A stretch of DNA of 64,000 bases from Candidatus Woesearchaeota archaeon (GCA_020637435.1 JACJVW010000001.1:62001-126000), one strand, 5' to 3'; counted from the stretch's first letter, positions 42,656-51,292 are shown. Notes: generated from the sequence alone by a model not told the origin. A program made the numbers and translations.

Positions 42656-43195
42656 ATGTTTTACAAGACCGTCATTAAAGATCATATCCGGGTTCCGCCT
42701 AATCTGTTCGACAAAGAGGTCGAAGAGGCGATCCTTAAGAAAATAAAAGAAAAGTACAGCGGTTATATTGACAAAGATGTCGGTATTGTTGTAGAAGTAC
42801 TTAAGCTCAATGATGTGGGACGTGGAGTCATCATCCCTGGCGACGGTGCGCCACATTACGAAGTTGAGTTCGAGCTTATCGCGTTCAAACCTGAGCTTCA
42901 GGAGATAGTGTATGGACGTATCAAAGACATAGCTGATTTCGGTGCATTCATAACCATCGGTCCTATCGAAGGTATGATCCACATCTCACAGACTATTGAC
43001 GATTTCGTAAGCTTTGCGAAAGACAAGACACTTTCCGGCAAGGAGACCAAGCGTGTCCTTAAGGTAGGAGACTTGTGCAGAGCACGCATCATCGCAGCAT
43101 CATTCAAGGATGCTACCAATCCTAAAATTGGCCTTACCATGAGACAACCAGGTCTTGGTAGGCTCGATTGGGCAGATGAAGACAAGAAAAAATAA
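42656..43195 (+). CDS. rpo7: RNA polymerase subunit Rpo7 (RpoE1)
   Basis: The 179-aa protein has the N-terminal RNP-like tip domain (MFYKTVIKDHIRVPP start) and a C-terminal S1/OB domain (VYGRIKDIADFGAFITIGPI then EGMIHISQ). It forms the stalk with Rpo4 and binds emerging RNA. It starts the rpo7-CBS-spt4-rps24e-rps27ae run. A ribosome-binding gagg lies just upstream. Confidence 0.95.
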   Translation: MFYKTVIKDHIRVPPNLFDKEVEEAILKKIKEKYSGYIDKDVGIVVEVLKLNDVGRGVIIPGDGAPHYEVEFELIAFKPELQEIVYGRIKDIADFGAFITIGPIEGMIHISQTIDDFVSFAKDKTLSGKETKRVLKVGDLCRARIIAASFKDATNPKIGLTMRQPGLGRLDWADEDKKK

Positions 43196-43208
43196 AAGAG
43201 GGTAATGC

Positions 43209-43589
43209 ATGCTTCAGTTGAAAGACTGGATGACGGATAAGGTCATCACATGCAGCAAATCGGATACAGTACTCAAGGCTGCGAGAAAGATGGCAGATCA
43301 CTCCATCGGATCGCTGGTCGTAGTCAATGCTGCAAAGAAACCTGTAGGTATCGTCACCGAGACAGATATATTAAGAAAAGTTGTAGCAGAAGATGACAGT
43401 CCAGCTGAGGTGACGGTCGACCAGATAATGTCAGATAAGATTATCACAGTCGACATCAACACGTCCATATTGCAGCTGAGTCAGAAGATGCAGGAACACC
43501 ACCTGCGTAGGATCCCTATCACAAAGAATAACAAACTGGTAGGCATCATCACATCTCGTGATCTGGTGCGTATCATGTCTGGGTGTTAA
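43209..43589 (+). CDS. two-CBS-domain protein
   Basis: The 126-aa protein is a tandem CBS pair: VITCSKSDTVLKAARKMADH with IVTETDILRKV, then IITVDINTSILQLSQKMQEH with GIITSRDLVRI. CBS pairs bind adenosine nucleotides and usually control a partner protein. Its position between rpo7 and spt4, 13 nt after rpo7, ties it to the expression of the transcription-translation cluster. Target unknown. Confidence 0.88.
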   Translation: MLQLKDWMTDKVITCSKSDTVLKAARKMADHSIGSLVVVNAAKKPVGIVTETDILRKVVAEDDSPAEVTVDQIMSDKIITVDINTSILQLSQKMQEHHLRRIPITKNNKLVGIITSRDLVRIMSGC

Positions 43590-43591
43590 TA

Positions 43592-43780
43592 ATGGTCAAA
43601 AAGAAAGTATGTAAAAAATGCCGGGCATTTGTCGACGGTAGCCAGTGCGAGATCTGCAAAAGCACCGTATTCTCGACAAGCTGGCAGGGAAGGATCACTG
43701 TAGTGAATGCCGAAAAATCTCAGATAGCTGACAAAGTCGGTATCGAGAAAGAAGGCGATTATTGTATCAAAGTACGGTAA
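43592..43780 (+). CDS. spt4: transcription elongation factor Spt4 (RpoE2)
   Basis: The start MVKKKVCKKCRAF at 43592 gives 62 aa; an in-frame GTG at 43583 would overlap the CBS gene and adds nothing conserved. Two CxxC pairs (KVCKKCR and CEICK) bind zinc, followed by the SWQGRITVVN strand that contacts Spt5. It acts as an RNA polymerase processivity factor with Spt5, which is not in this window. Confidence 0.93.
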   Translation: MVKKKVCKKCRAFVDGSQCEICKSTVFSTSWQGRITVVNAEKSQIADKVGIEKEGDYCIKVR

Positions 43781-43785
43781 GTAAA

Positions 43786-44076
43786 ATGAAAGTAGAAGTA
43801 TTGAACACAAAAGATGCTCCTCTATTGAAGAGAAAAGAAGTTGAGCTGAAAGTTACATTCGAAGGAGCTACTCCCTCAAAAGTCGAACTGGCACCAGAGA
43901 TTGCGAAAGTCGCAAAGACCCAAGTGCCTAACATCGTTATAAAGACGATAAGAAACTCGTATGGCGAACAGGAAGCTAAGATTAGCGTATATGCGTATGA
44001 AACACCTGAAGCACTCAAAGAGATCGAGTCAAAAGTTCCTGATTACAACAAGAAAGAGGAGAATGCAGAGGCATAA
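43786..44076 (+). CDS. rps24e: ribosomal protein S24e
   Basis: From ATG 43786 the protein has 96 aa. The sequence MKVEVLNTKDAPLLKRKEVE, then VVIKTI-like IVIKTIRNSYGEQEAKISVY, is the S24e fold. The gene lies 5 nt after spt4 and 2 nt before rps27ae, the usual archaeal order. Confidence 0.92.
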   Translation: MKVEVLNTKDAPLLKRKEVELKVTFEGATPSKVELAPEIAKVAKTQVPNIVIKTIRNSYGEQEAKISVYAYETPEALKEIESKVPDYNKKEENAEA

Positions 44077-44078
44077 GA

Positions 44079-44249
44079 ATGGGAAAGAGTCCGAAAGGTA
44101 AGAATCATCCATCTCAGCTGCACAAGCTTTACAGTAACGGAAAGACTAAATCAGAATTTTGTCCAAAGTGTGATGCTACCTTCATGGCGACGCACAAAGA
44201 CCGAAAGACCTGTGGCAAATGTGGTTACACCGTCTTTATCAAGAAATAA
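44079..44249 (+). CDS. rps27ae: ribosomal protein S27ae (56 aa)
   Basis: The product MGKSPKGKNHPSQLHKLYSN continues to a zinc ribbon FCPKCDATFMATHKDRKTC then GKCG, with four cysteines in two pairs. This is the archaeal S27ae, which lacks the ubiquitin part of the eukaryotic homologue. It ends at 44249, overlapping the convergent gene by 11 nt. It is too short for many gene callers. Confidence 0.93.
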   Translation: MGKSPKGKNHPSQLHKLYSNGKTKSEFCPKCDATFMATHKDRKTCGKCGYTVFIKK

Positions 44250-44607
44250 TTTCTTCTATTACTTTCTGATATTTTTCTAATTCCAATGCCAGTCTATTTT
44301 CCAGAGGCCTGCCAAGAAGATCAGTAAGCTCTTTGGACAGCATATCTGGCGTTCCTACAAGTATCTGCTGTTTTGAGATACCAAATGCAAACTCTCCTTC
44401 CTTTATGTATCTCACTCCTACAGGAAGAATATGGTACCGGGAGTTCTCGATAAACTCATAAGGCCAACCATCTTTAGTATGGATTCCATCTCTATCCACA
44501 AAACGCATCAGATCATGACCATGTGCTGTGTAGAAAGTGAGCATATAGCTAGGATATAATGGACCAAGCAACTGAAATCCGACGATCTTTCCTTCTAAAG
44601 GGGTCAT
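44239..44607 (-). CDS. third member of a tandem family of small unknown proteins
   Basis: The 122-aa protein begins MTPLEGKIVGFQLLG and has HGHDLMRFVDRDG, parallel to LEGTVAGFYNP and LEGKVLGFVNM in the two upstream genes. The shared layout is LEGxVxGF, a short loop with Pro, AHGxxL-like strand, a charged middle, a hydrophobic VVVG/ILVG strand and a C-terminal helix. It overlaps the previous gene by 4 nt. Family and function are unknown. Confidence 0.7.
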   Translation of the reverse strand: MTPLEGKIVGFQLLGPLYPSYMLTFYTAHGHDLMRFVDRDGIHTKDGWPYEFIENSRYHILPVGVRYIKEGEFAFGISKQQILVGTPDMLSKELTDLLGRPLENRLALELEKYQKVIEEIIS

Positions 44608-44951
44608 AGGTACATCTCCAATGACTTTTCGAGCATATATGTATATTTTGCAGTCGATCTTCCGTCATGAAGCCTTCGTTCTATCGATTCACGTATGAAC
44701 TGGTCATCTCCCACCACTACATCATCGACAGAGAATGCAAAAGCAGAAGCATCATTTGTCAGATACAAACCCAAAGACGAAGGGATAAAATGATTCTTGT
44801 CAATCATATCCTCAAATTGAGCTAATATGAGGGAGTCACCAGAAGGATATCTTGCATATAGCTGTACTCCTGATGCATAGATAGCTATGACAGGTGATGG
44901 AAAAAACCTGTTTGGATTATAGAATCCCGCTACGGTTCCTTCGAGTTTCAT
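44604..44951 (-). CDS. second member of the tandem small-protein family
   Basis: The 115-aa protein MKLEGTVAGFYNPNRFFPSP... shares the LEGxVxGF start, the VVVGDDQFI strand and a C-terminal helix with its neighbours. The AHG signature is replaced by YASGVQL, so it is more diverged. It lies between the other two members in one minus-strand operon (45337 to 44239). No enzyme residues stand out. Confidence 0.7.
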   Translation of the reverse strand: MKLEGTVAGFYNPNRFFPSPVIAIYASGVQLYARYPSGDSLILAQFEDMIDKNHFIPSSLGLYLTNDASAFAFSVDDVVVGDDQFIRESIERRLHDGRSTAKYTYMLEKSLEMYL

Positions 44952-44983
44952 AGGATAGAGAATCCAATACTATTATTTAAGTG

Positions 44984-45337
44984 TCACATATCAGAAGAGT
45001 TTGAAAGTGTTCCATACACATCAAGCAGAAGCGCCTTATATGATCCCGCAATCCTATCATTCTCAAGCAACTCCTCGATACAGCCAAGAACCAGGTCATG
45101 CGATCCGAGCATAATCTTATTGGGTGAAAGAGTGATTGCGACATGGTCTCCACGTATATAGTGTTCACCTTTAACCGGAGTATAGACACCAAGACGCTTG
45201 GCATCCCTGACCTGTTCAGAATGTCCATCAGGAAAAAGTAGATATTCTCCGTGCGCTGTCGAATAGTGGATATGAAGTGGTGCGGGCACATAGTGCCTCA
45301 TGTTCACAAATCCCAGCACCTTACCTTCCAAAGCCAT
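44984..45337 (-). CDS. first member of the tandem small-protein family
   Basis: I start at MALEGKVLGFVNMRHY (45337, 117 aa), because that aligns with the starts of the two related downstream genes; upstream extension has low-complexity hydrophobic sequence. It carries HYSTAHGEYLLFPDGH and NKIMLGSHDLVL, matching the third member. The three genes probably arose by tandem duplication. Role unknown. Confidence 0.7.
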   Translation of the reverse strand: MALEGKVLGFVNMRHYVPAPLHIHYSTAHGEYLLFPDGHSEQVRDAKRLGVYTPVKGEHYIRGDHVAITLSPNKIMLGSHDLVLGCIEELLENDRIAGSYKALLLDVYGTLSNSSDM

Positions 45338-45359
45338 GTAAACGAAACAGGCAAAAGAA

Positions 45360-46319
45360 TTATTTATTATTTTCGGCAGATTCTTCAGAATCTTTTTTTG
45401 AGGGTTTGGAATCCCTGCCAAAATCGATGGTTTCCATCTGTTGCATGATGAGAAGGTCTTCGGTGGTAAGTTTATCGTTGTTACGGATCTTTTCCAGAAC
45501 TACTTCTTCCTTGCTTCGAAGCTCCTTCTCAAGGTCTTTTTTCTTCTCCTTTTTGGAACGGCCTGAGTCCTCCTGGAGGTGACCTTCAAGCTCTTTGAGC
45601 CTGTTTAGCTTTTCTTTTAAGACCTTATTCTCTACCGTATAATCCTGCTTCAGAGCGAAGAATTTCTTGTAAGCTTCTTCTTCTTCTTTCTTCAGTTCAT
45701 CAATCTTCTTTGAATTCGAAACTATAGCCTCATGCTTCTCCTGGCTTGACGCAGCGTACTCCTGAATCTTCTTGTGGGTGCTTTCCGCATCTTTCTTCAT
45801 CTGGTCGATCTCTTTGCTTGCACCATGGACCTTTTCCCAGACTTCGCTGACCCCGCCAAGCTCTTCATATTGCTTGCGAAGGTCACGGATCTGCTTCATA
45901 AGACGTTTTTCTGCTTCGAAACCCATAGGCTCGATTTCCATCTTATGCTCTAGCTTCTCAATCTTCTTCATGATGAAAGAAGGATCATGCTTGACATTGA
46001 TATTATACTTCTTGACAACCTCGTCACGCTCGCTTCGCAGTTTCTTGACGTTGTCGATCTTCTCCCTGATACCCTTGTTTGAACTATCTCTTGAAGTCTT
46101 GAGTTCCTTGACCTTAGCAGTAAGCTGATTCCTTTCTTTCTTATCTTCTTTGATCTGATGGATAAGTGTCTGGATCTGCTTGGAGAATTCTTCCTTCTTA
46201 CCGAACCAGGTCTCTTTATCCTGGTTGATATCTTTGACTTTCGTCCTTAATTCCCTAATTTCCTTGCGTAGCACATGGGCTTCGTCCAAGAACTCCTTTT
46301 TGTTCGACTCTTCTGACAT
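45360..46319 (-). CDS. archaeal coiled-coil protein (COG1340-like)
   Basis: Nearly the entire 319-aa protein is a charged coiled coil rich in K and E (for example LRKEIRELRTKVKDINQDKE). A short region DPSFIMKKIEKLEHKMEIEP near 120 and IMQQMETIDFGRD near the end interrupt it. Long coiled-coil proteins of this type occur near ribosomal genes in archaea and have been linked to ribosome or chromosome organisation without firm evidence. It lies downstream of the L12 gene. Confidence 0.75.
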   Translation of the reverse strand: MSEESNKKEFLDEAHVLRKEIRELRTKVKDINQDKETWFGKKEEFSKQIQTLIHQIKEDKKERNQLTAKVKELKTSRDSSNKGIREKIDNVKKLRSERDEVVKKYNINVKHDPSFIMKKIEKLEHKMEIEPMGFEAEKRLMKQIRDLRKQYEELGGVSEVWEKVHGASKEIDQMKKDAESTHKKIQEYAASSQEKHEAIVSNSKKIDELKKEEEEAYKKFFALKQDYTVENKVLKEKLNRLKELEGHLQEDSGRSKKEKKKDLEKELRSKEEVVLEKIRNNDKLTTEDLLIMQQMETIDFGRDSKPSKKDSEESAENNK

Positions 46320-46357
46320 AGTTCATTCACGTAAATTGATGGTAAATAAAAAAAAAT

Positions 46358-46660
46358 TTATCCGAAAAGTGCGCCTAGACCTGCAGCTGCAGCTCCATCG
46401 TCTTGCTTTTCTTCTTTCTTCTCTTCTTTCTTATCTTCCTTTGCTTCCGCAGGAGCAGCAGCAGGTGCAGCAGCTACAGGAGCCATTGCAGCGTTCTTGA
46501 TAGCCTCTGCAATGTCGATGCCTTCTAGTGATGCGACAAGAGCTTTGACTCTAGCTTCATCGACTGCGACACCAGCAGCCTCAAGGACCTTTGTGACAGT
46601 AGCTTCATCTACCTGTTTTCCTGCTTTGTGGATAAGCATTGCGGCATAGATGTATTCCAT
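46358..46660 (-). CDS. rpl12: ribosomal protein L12/P1
   Basis: The start MEYIYAAMLIHKAGK at 46660 follows ggagg on the minus strand (100 aa). The N-terminal dimer helix, an Ala-rich hinge (about 60-75), an acidic-basic stretch and the final AAGLGALFG are typical of archaeal P1. It forms the stalk with L10/P0 and recruits factors. Confidence 0.94.
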   Translation of the reverse strand: MEYIYAAMLIHKAGKQVDEATVTKVLEAAGVAVDEARVKALVASLEGIDIAEAIKNAAMAPVAAAPAAAPAEAKEDKKEEKKEEKQDDGAAAAGLGALFG

Positions 46661-46677
46661 TTTACATTCCTCCAAAT

Positions 46678-47520
46678 CTAAGCTTCAGTTTTGGCTTTGA
46701 CAGCCTCTCCCTGAACATATGCTCGTGCGAGCAGCTGTTCAGCGTTATCTTTGTTGATGATCGCGGCTTCCATGCCAAGCGCATGTGCTTCCCTAGATGC
46801 TTTGGTCAAGAGCGCCAAGATATTCTCAGGCGTTACATAACCAATCTCGAGTGACAATGCGAAAGCATCGGATGCAGCGGTTGCGAATTTGTTCCTAAAC
46901 TCGTCTTCATCTACATCAAGGACGGACTTCTCGAAGATAGTGCCTTCCTCATATATCGCGATAAGGTCAAGACCAACTTCCATCGGCTTGACTCCAAGTC
47001 GGGTTAGGATACCCGCAAGTGGTCCACTGATGACCTCGCCTTCTTTACAGACGACCTTATCATCCTTCACAGCGACTTTCCCTCCTTCAACGCCTGTCTT
47101 GATACCGAAAGCACCAAGCTCTCCGATTATCGGACCAGGTGAGAAAGGTGTTGCGCCAGCTTTGACGACGATGTCCTTGACCGCAGTCTGACCCGCCTTG
47201 GCCGGTGCTGCACTCTTGTTCTTCTTTAGGATAGCGAACAGAGTGAATGGATTATCTCTGGTGAATAGAAGTGCTGGCATGCCCCTGAAGTATTTTTCAA
47301 GCGTTTCAATACCGGGGATTCCTGATTCTTTGAATGCGATTCTCATGAGCCTTTTCTTGGTCATGATGATGGTGACCTTGTCACGCAGATTCTCTCGCAT
47401 ATGCTGAAGCTGCTGCGCTGGCAGATTCTCCATGTTGACAATACCTATGATAGGGTATTGCTTCATCGTCTCAACAAGCTGCTTGACGATGTCCTTCTTG
47501 TATTCTGCTACATGTGCCAT
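46678..47520 (-). CDS. rplP0: ribosomal protein L10/P0
   Basis: I start at MAHVAEYKKDIV (47520, 280 aa); the ATG at 47529 overlapping the L1 stop is too near the aaaagga ribosome-binding site. The protein has the 23S-binding domain (IGIVNMENLPAQQLQHMREN) and the P1-binding helices. It ends AVKAKTEA without the acidic GLGALFG tail found in many archaeal P0 proteins, as if the tail was lost. Gene order is L1-L10-L12. Confidence 0.93.
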   Translation of the reverse strand: MAHVAEYKKDIVKQLVETMKQYPIIGIVNMENLPAQQLQHMRENLRDKVTIIMTKKRLMRIAFKESGIPGIETLEKYFRGMPALLFTRDNPFTLFAILKKNKSAAPAKAGQTAVKDIVVKAGATPFSPGPIIGELGAFGIKTGVEGGKVAVKDDKVVCKEGEVISGPLAGILTRLGVKPMEVGLDLIAIYEEGTIFEKSVLDVDEDEFRNKFATAASDAFALSLEIGYVTPENILALLTKASREAHALGMEAAIINKDNAEQLLARAYVQGEAVKAKTEA

Positions 47521-47525
47521 GATAA

Positions 47526-48212
47526 TCATTCCTTTTGTGTAGCCTGAACCGCAGACTGTTCATCGCCCACCTTGACCGTCTTACCCATGGTAAGCTTCAG
47601 ATAGACGCATTTGATGTTGTTCTTTTCCTGAGGGAGGTGATGTACAAGCTGGTCGAACAGCGTCAAAGCATTATCGACGACGACTTTCTCATCAGTATCC
47701 TCATAACCTATAGTCAACTGCACCATAGGCTGGTTCTTGATCTTGACCTGCTCAACCTTCTGCAGTCGTTCAGCGACCTGGGTCAGGTTAGCGTTAGGTG
47801 GTACGACGCAACCGCCTTTAGGGTTGGGCATCTTCCCACGTGGACCAAAGACACGACCGAACGTAGCTGCGACCTTATTCATGATATTTCCCTGTGCGAC
47901 AAAGAAGTCATGTTCATCAGCCAATTTCTTGATGTCTTTCTTTTTGGTAAAAGCATCGAAATCATCTACAAGGATAGCCTTATCAAAAGCCTTCTGAGCC
48001 TGTTCGTAAAGTTCAGGTCCTACTAGGCCGCAGATCTTCCGTCGTTTTTCGATTGGGTAGTGTAACTGAGCGAAGAAATCAATCTGCTGATCATTCTTCT
48101 TAAGATCGATACCCTTGATCGCGACGATCATATCGATTCGTTGCTTAAAATTCCTTTTAGGAGCGATTTGTTTCGCTACTGCAATAGCTTTAGTAGCCTG
48201 AGTCTTATCCAT
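47526..48212 (-). CDS. rpl1: ribosomal protein L1
   Basis: The 228-aa protein MDKTQATKAIAVAKQIAPKR... has the L1 signature GRVFGPRGKMPNPKGGCVVP. It is the first gene of the operon. L1 is a known translational self-regulator in archaea, and a small hairpin lies just upstream in the leader. L11, often in the same operon, is instead 6.6 kb away at 54861 on the other strand. Confidence 0.95.
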   Translation of the reverse strand: MDKTQATKAIAVAKQIAPKRNFKQRIDMIVAIKGIDLKKNDQQIDFFAQLHYPIEKRRKICGLVGPELYEQAQKAFDKAILVDDFDAFTKKKDIKKLADEHDFFVAQGNIMNKVAATFGRVFGPRGKMPNPKGGCVVPPNANLTQVAERLQKVEQVKIKNQPMVQLTIGYEDTDEKVVVDNALTLFDQLVHHLPQEKNNIKCVYLKLTMGKTVKVGDEQSAVQATQKE

Positions 48213-48217
48213 AATAT

Positions 48218-48292
48218 CTCCTCCCTTCTATCTCCAGATAGGTGATAGTCAATGGGATATGCCGACTAGAAACAAGGGGTCCTTTATAAAAC
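48218..48292 (-). promoter_or_regulatory. promoter and leader of the L1 operon with hairpin next to the ribosome-binding site
   Basis: On the minus strand a TATA box (ttttataaag, about 48276-48285) predicts a leader of roughly 40-45 nt, unusual here where most genes look leaderless. The leader contains CTATC-tgga-GATAG (48241-48228), followed directly by gggaggag (48225-48218) and the start codon. Such a structure could bind L1 for feedback control; this follows from known archaeal L1 regulation, not from a matched L1 motif. Confidence 0.5.
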
Positions 48293-48390
48293 TATCTCTC
48301 TCATAGGGAATTGACAAAATTTGCCCCCTCACAGCCTACCAGTTGAGAATTTCACTAGATATATAAAATTGTACAGAATCTATACAAAGT

Positions 48391-49143
48391 ATGACAGATC
48401 TTAGCCAATTGATCAAGGGTTATCTGAAACAGGATGTACAGCTTGTACCCATGCGGATACTTCGTGAACTCTATGGAGCAGAAGATGAGCATGAACTGCT
48501 GCAGGCACTTGGCAAAGAAGACAGGAACCACACTTCGCATATCGAAGTCACCGCGACAGATTTTATTAGACATTTCGGATCAACGATCGATGAGCAAACC
48601 AGATACCATATTATTGACCGTATCGAACGAGAGGCCGAATGGGACAGGCTCTACCGCCCTGATGAGTGGTCATGGTACGAGGCCGCCCAGACCTTACTGA
48701 TGCGGGCAGTCAATAAAAAATCGAAAATGTACGGCCAGGATGGCCAAAACACTATCAATCCTTTAGAGATGTCTTATGTGCTCGGACTATCCGTTCAAAG
48801 TATCCTACCGAGACTCAGGAACCACAGGATGGAATATATGATTCTTGGTGTACCGCATTTCAAGAGATCAGTATTCATGTATGTAGTGCAGGACCTTATG
48901 CCGGAACATACACAAGTATCCAAAGAGCTCATGAGAGACCTCAATTATGTACTCGACCAGACTAAAGAGAGCGGCCTTTCACCGCATAGTCACGGCGAGG
49001 TCTTTAAGCAGTACATACTCTGGCATGGCCGCACAACACCAAACAGAGTCATTGATGACACCATAGAGATGGGCAATTATTACATCGACCAGGAATCGCA
49101 TGAGAGACCCTCAGCACCGCAATTTCGCTACAAAAAGTATTGA
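48391..49143 (+). CDS. hypothetical protein, 250 aa
   Basis: The protein is soluble and helical, with many His, Tyr and Arg residues. The middle part (IDRIEREAEWDRLYRPDEWS) and NPLEMSYVLGLSVQSILPRL (possible HTH at about 130-155) do not define a family. A TATA box (gatatataaaa, 48357-48367) is about 27 nt upstream of the ATG. The next gene overlaps its end by 44 nt. Confidence 0.7.
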   Translation: MTDLSQLIKGYLKQDVQLVPMRILRELYGAEDEHELLQALGKEDRNHTSHIEVTATDFIRHFGSTIDEQTRYHIIDRIEREAEWDRLYRPDEWSWYEAAQTLLMRAVNKKSKMYGQDGQNTINPLEMSYVLGLSVQSILPRLRNHRMEYMILGVPHFKRSVFMYVVQDLMPEHTQVSKELMRDLNYVLDQTKESGLSPHSHGEVFKQYILWHGRTTPNRVIDDTIEMGNYYIDQESHERPSAPQFRYKKY

Positions 49144-49516
49144 TGTATCGTTTAGAAGCAAAACTATATCTATACTAAAAACATCCTGCATTGACGGGGT
49201 GATTAGACTATTCGATTTCAGTTCGGAGCTTGAGGGGATTGTCCGTTCGGGTCCCGCATCATCCTATCCAGAAGTAGCTCATCGCGAAGCGTTAGAAGCG
49301 ACATTCGGACATGAATTACCTTACTACAGAAGACCTGCCCATTATGAGATTCCGATTGCACCTGCCCTTGAATCGGTTATGGAAAGAGGGATACTTGCCC
49401 ATTCACCACCCATGCAAGGGAACCAAGGACCGCTCACTGGCGAACAGCCAAGCTACTTCTTCAGGAATGCGCACCTAGACCTGGTTGGATTAATGCGCCC
49501 GGTATACGGGCGTTGA
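49100..49516 (+). CDS. hypothetical protein, 138 aa
   Basis: The frame overlaps the end of the previous gene by 44 nt and has no better start inside. The protein is rich in Pro, His and aromatic residues (GHELPYYRRPAHYEIPIAPA) with no recognisable motif. A T-rich stretch (gatttttttattt) follows the stop. The overlap suggests co-translation with the previous unknown protein. Confidence 0.6.
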   Translation: MRDPQHRNFATKSIDVSFRSKTISILKTSCIDGVIRLFDFSSELEGIVRSGPASSYPEVAHREALEATFGHELPYYRRPAHYEIPIAPALESVMERGILAHSPPMQGNQGPLTGEQPSYFFRNAHLDLVGLMRPVYGR

Positions 49517-49521
49517 TTTTT

Positions 49522-49923
49522 TTATTTCTGTATGCCCATCTTTGAGACAGCGTTCTTCCACATTAGACCGATACGCATCATCTCATTATAGAACTTGTCA
49601 GAAATGTGATATGTCTTCTTGTACATATCGTAATCTACCAGCCCCATCGTTTTCATAGGCGTCAGGATACGGTCATAGAACTGCCGTTTATTGTACGACA
49701 ATCTTACTTTCTTTCCCCTATATGGTTCCTCATCGATGAAGGCTTCATACTTACCCTCATGCAGAGTCGTCGCCAGATAGGACATCTCTGTCTTACCTAT
49801 GCTACCGCCATGCTCAGCTATGAATTTGACAAGAACTTGTGCCACGATCTTTTGCTGCTTCGTAGCAAATACAATATCAAGTACATCTTCCGGCAAATGG
49901 TACCGGTCAAATAGTATTACCAT
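49522..49923 (-). CDS. winged-helix-like protein, 133 aa
   Basis: From MVILFDRYHLPEDVLD (49923) the protein shows a helical layout IVAQVLVKFIAEHGG, KTEMSYLATTLHEG, LTPMKTMGLVDYDMY and KTYHISDKFY, which fits a winged helix of the PadR/MarR-like general type. It may be a transcription regulator. It converges with the previous gene, 5 nt apart, and T-rich tails are on both sides. Confidence 0.6.
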   Translation of the reverse strand: MVILFDRYHLPEDVLDIVFATKQQKIVAQVLVKFIAEHGGSIGKTEMSYLATTLHEGKYEAFIDEEPYRGKKVRLSYNKRQFYDRILTPMKTMGLVDYDMYKKTYHISDKFYNEMMRIGLMWKNAVSKMGIQK

Positions 49924-50148
49924 AGTAAATACCCCCCTGTGAGGCAATTAAGTGAGCCCAATATATAAATATTGTTATAAGCACCATCAGTTTAGGAATA
50001 TGCCGCATCCGGATACTCAATCTACACATTACACCCCAAGACGGGCAAAATCTGACACAAAACTATGAAAAGGAAGATCGAGCATTTTGTCCGAAAAGTC
50101 TGCACATCATGCTTCAGGCTTATAAAATAAGCTAGGTTCGCGTACAGC

Positions 50149-50910
50149 ATGGCACTTCAGGATGATCTACGCAGTCAGATAGACTACTCAAACTACGGAT
50201 TTCATAATCTTTTAGACCACAACATACGGTGGGCTATGGACGGATATCTTGTCATCGAAGATTTCTCAATCTATGCAAAAGACTACTTTGACTGCATTGG
50301 GCTTCATATCAGGACACACGAGCGTCTCCATGACTGGGGTCTCAGATTAACATGGGGAAGAGATGCACAGAGTTTCTGGAATGACCATCTCTACTTGACT
50401 GATATAGACGATAGCCTCATTGACCTAACACCACCATATAACAGACAGCGCAATAACCATGAACACCTGCGCAACGTATCTCAATACGAAATTGAGAGAT
50501 TGCAGCGATTAGACAGGTTCAGATTGGACGACCAAAGTTTTCTCTTTGGTCAGGTTGAAGAGAATAACTCCCTCTACATCATTCTTATGGCACTTGTTGG
50601 CTTCACATCACCTTCTCAGCATCAAGGCATAGTATATGGAGCATATGAGTTCCAGCAAGGAAGACAGGTAAATCTATACAAGACAAGGATAAGCGTCGAC
50701 CTTGAGGGTATCGATCAAAGAATATCCGCTGATGAACTTCTTCACTTAGGAAGGGTCAAGATTGAAGACACACCAAAAGGCATGCATGCAAAGTACCCCG
50801 ACCATCTGAAAAAGATGACTGAATTTCTTGATAACTTACTGGCAGCAAAACTTGATACAGATCTCAACATACCAAGAACCCCGTATCACCAATATTTAAT
50901 GAACAGATAA
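50149..50910 (+). CDS. hypothetical protein, 253 aa
   Basis: The protein is soluble, rich in Asp, His and Tyr, and shares a general style with the unknown protein at 48391 (HD- and RxH-rich helices) without clear alignment. No motif is recognised. A TATA-like cttataaaataa (about 50119-50130) lies about 27 nt upstream of the ATG. It is followed by a structured non-coding stretch. Confidence 0.65.
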   Translation: MALQDDLRSQIDYSNYGFHNLLDHNIRWAMDGYLVIEDFSIYAKDYFDCIGLHIRTHERLHDWGLRLTWGRDAQSFWNDHLYLTDIDDSLIDLTPPYNRQRNNHEHLRNVSQYEIERLQRLDRFRLDDQSFLFGQVEENNSLYIILMALVGFTSPSQHQGIVYGAYEFQQGRQVNLYKTRISVDLEGIDQRISADELLHLGRVKIEDTPKGMHAKYPDHLKKMTEFLDNLLAAKLDTDLNIPRTPYHQYLMNR

Positions 50911-51120
50911 AAAAGGGGGAAGTAGACTCTCTTGGAAGAGTGTGGGGGGGTGTCTAGAATTTCGACAAGAGAGTCTACGTGATAGGGATACCCTGAATGA
51001 TCAGGGGGAATGATTGGGTCCGAAAATCGGAACCCCCGTTGATGTTTCGACTTCATTTCTTACGCGCGGGTCACGCGCAACATGCGTTTTTGCTACAAAC
51101 TGTTATCTCTTTCTCCTCAC
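50909..51120. ncRNA. candidate structured non-coding RNA
   Basis: This gene-free stretch holds several strong hairpins: a perfect 13-bp inverted repeat GTAGACTCTCTTG/CAAGAGAGTCTAC (50922-50934, 50966-50978), CCCTGA-atga-TCAGGG (50991-51006), GGGTCCGA-aaa-TCGGAACCC (51016-51035) and a GC-rich GCGCG/CGCGC pair near 51063-51077. On the minus strand a TATA (51141-51152) and a final TTTTTT (50914-50909) could frame a transcript of about 210 nt. On the plus strand gcgTTTTT (about 51088) could end one. I recognise no SRP, RNase P or tRNA signature. From 51121 to 51292 I see only AT-rich promoter-like sequence. Confidence 0.5.
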
Positions 51121-51292
51121 TAGTATACTATAGTGTATACTTATATATAAATATTTCTTTTTCGGGATTGCAGAAAAAACGCTATACTGATATTTTGTGG
51201 TGAAATACTACTGTAAAAGTGCATTGTGCCGGGCATCAACCCCCATTTTCCCAAGCAACAGGATTTTATACATCTGGATACAACCTCTCTGC

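Noticed and set aside
50997..51203. 68-aa frame after the gene at 50149
   Set aside because: It covers the hairpin-rich region and its composition follows the structured sequence. No start signal supports it.
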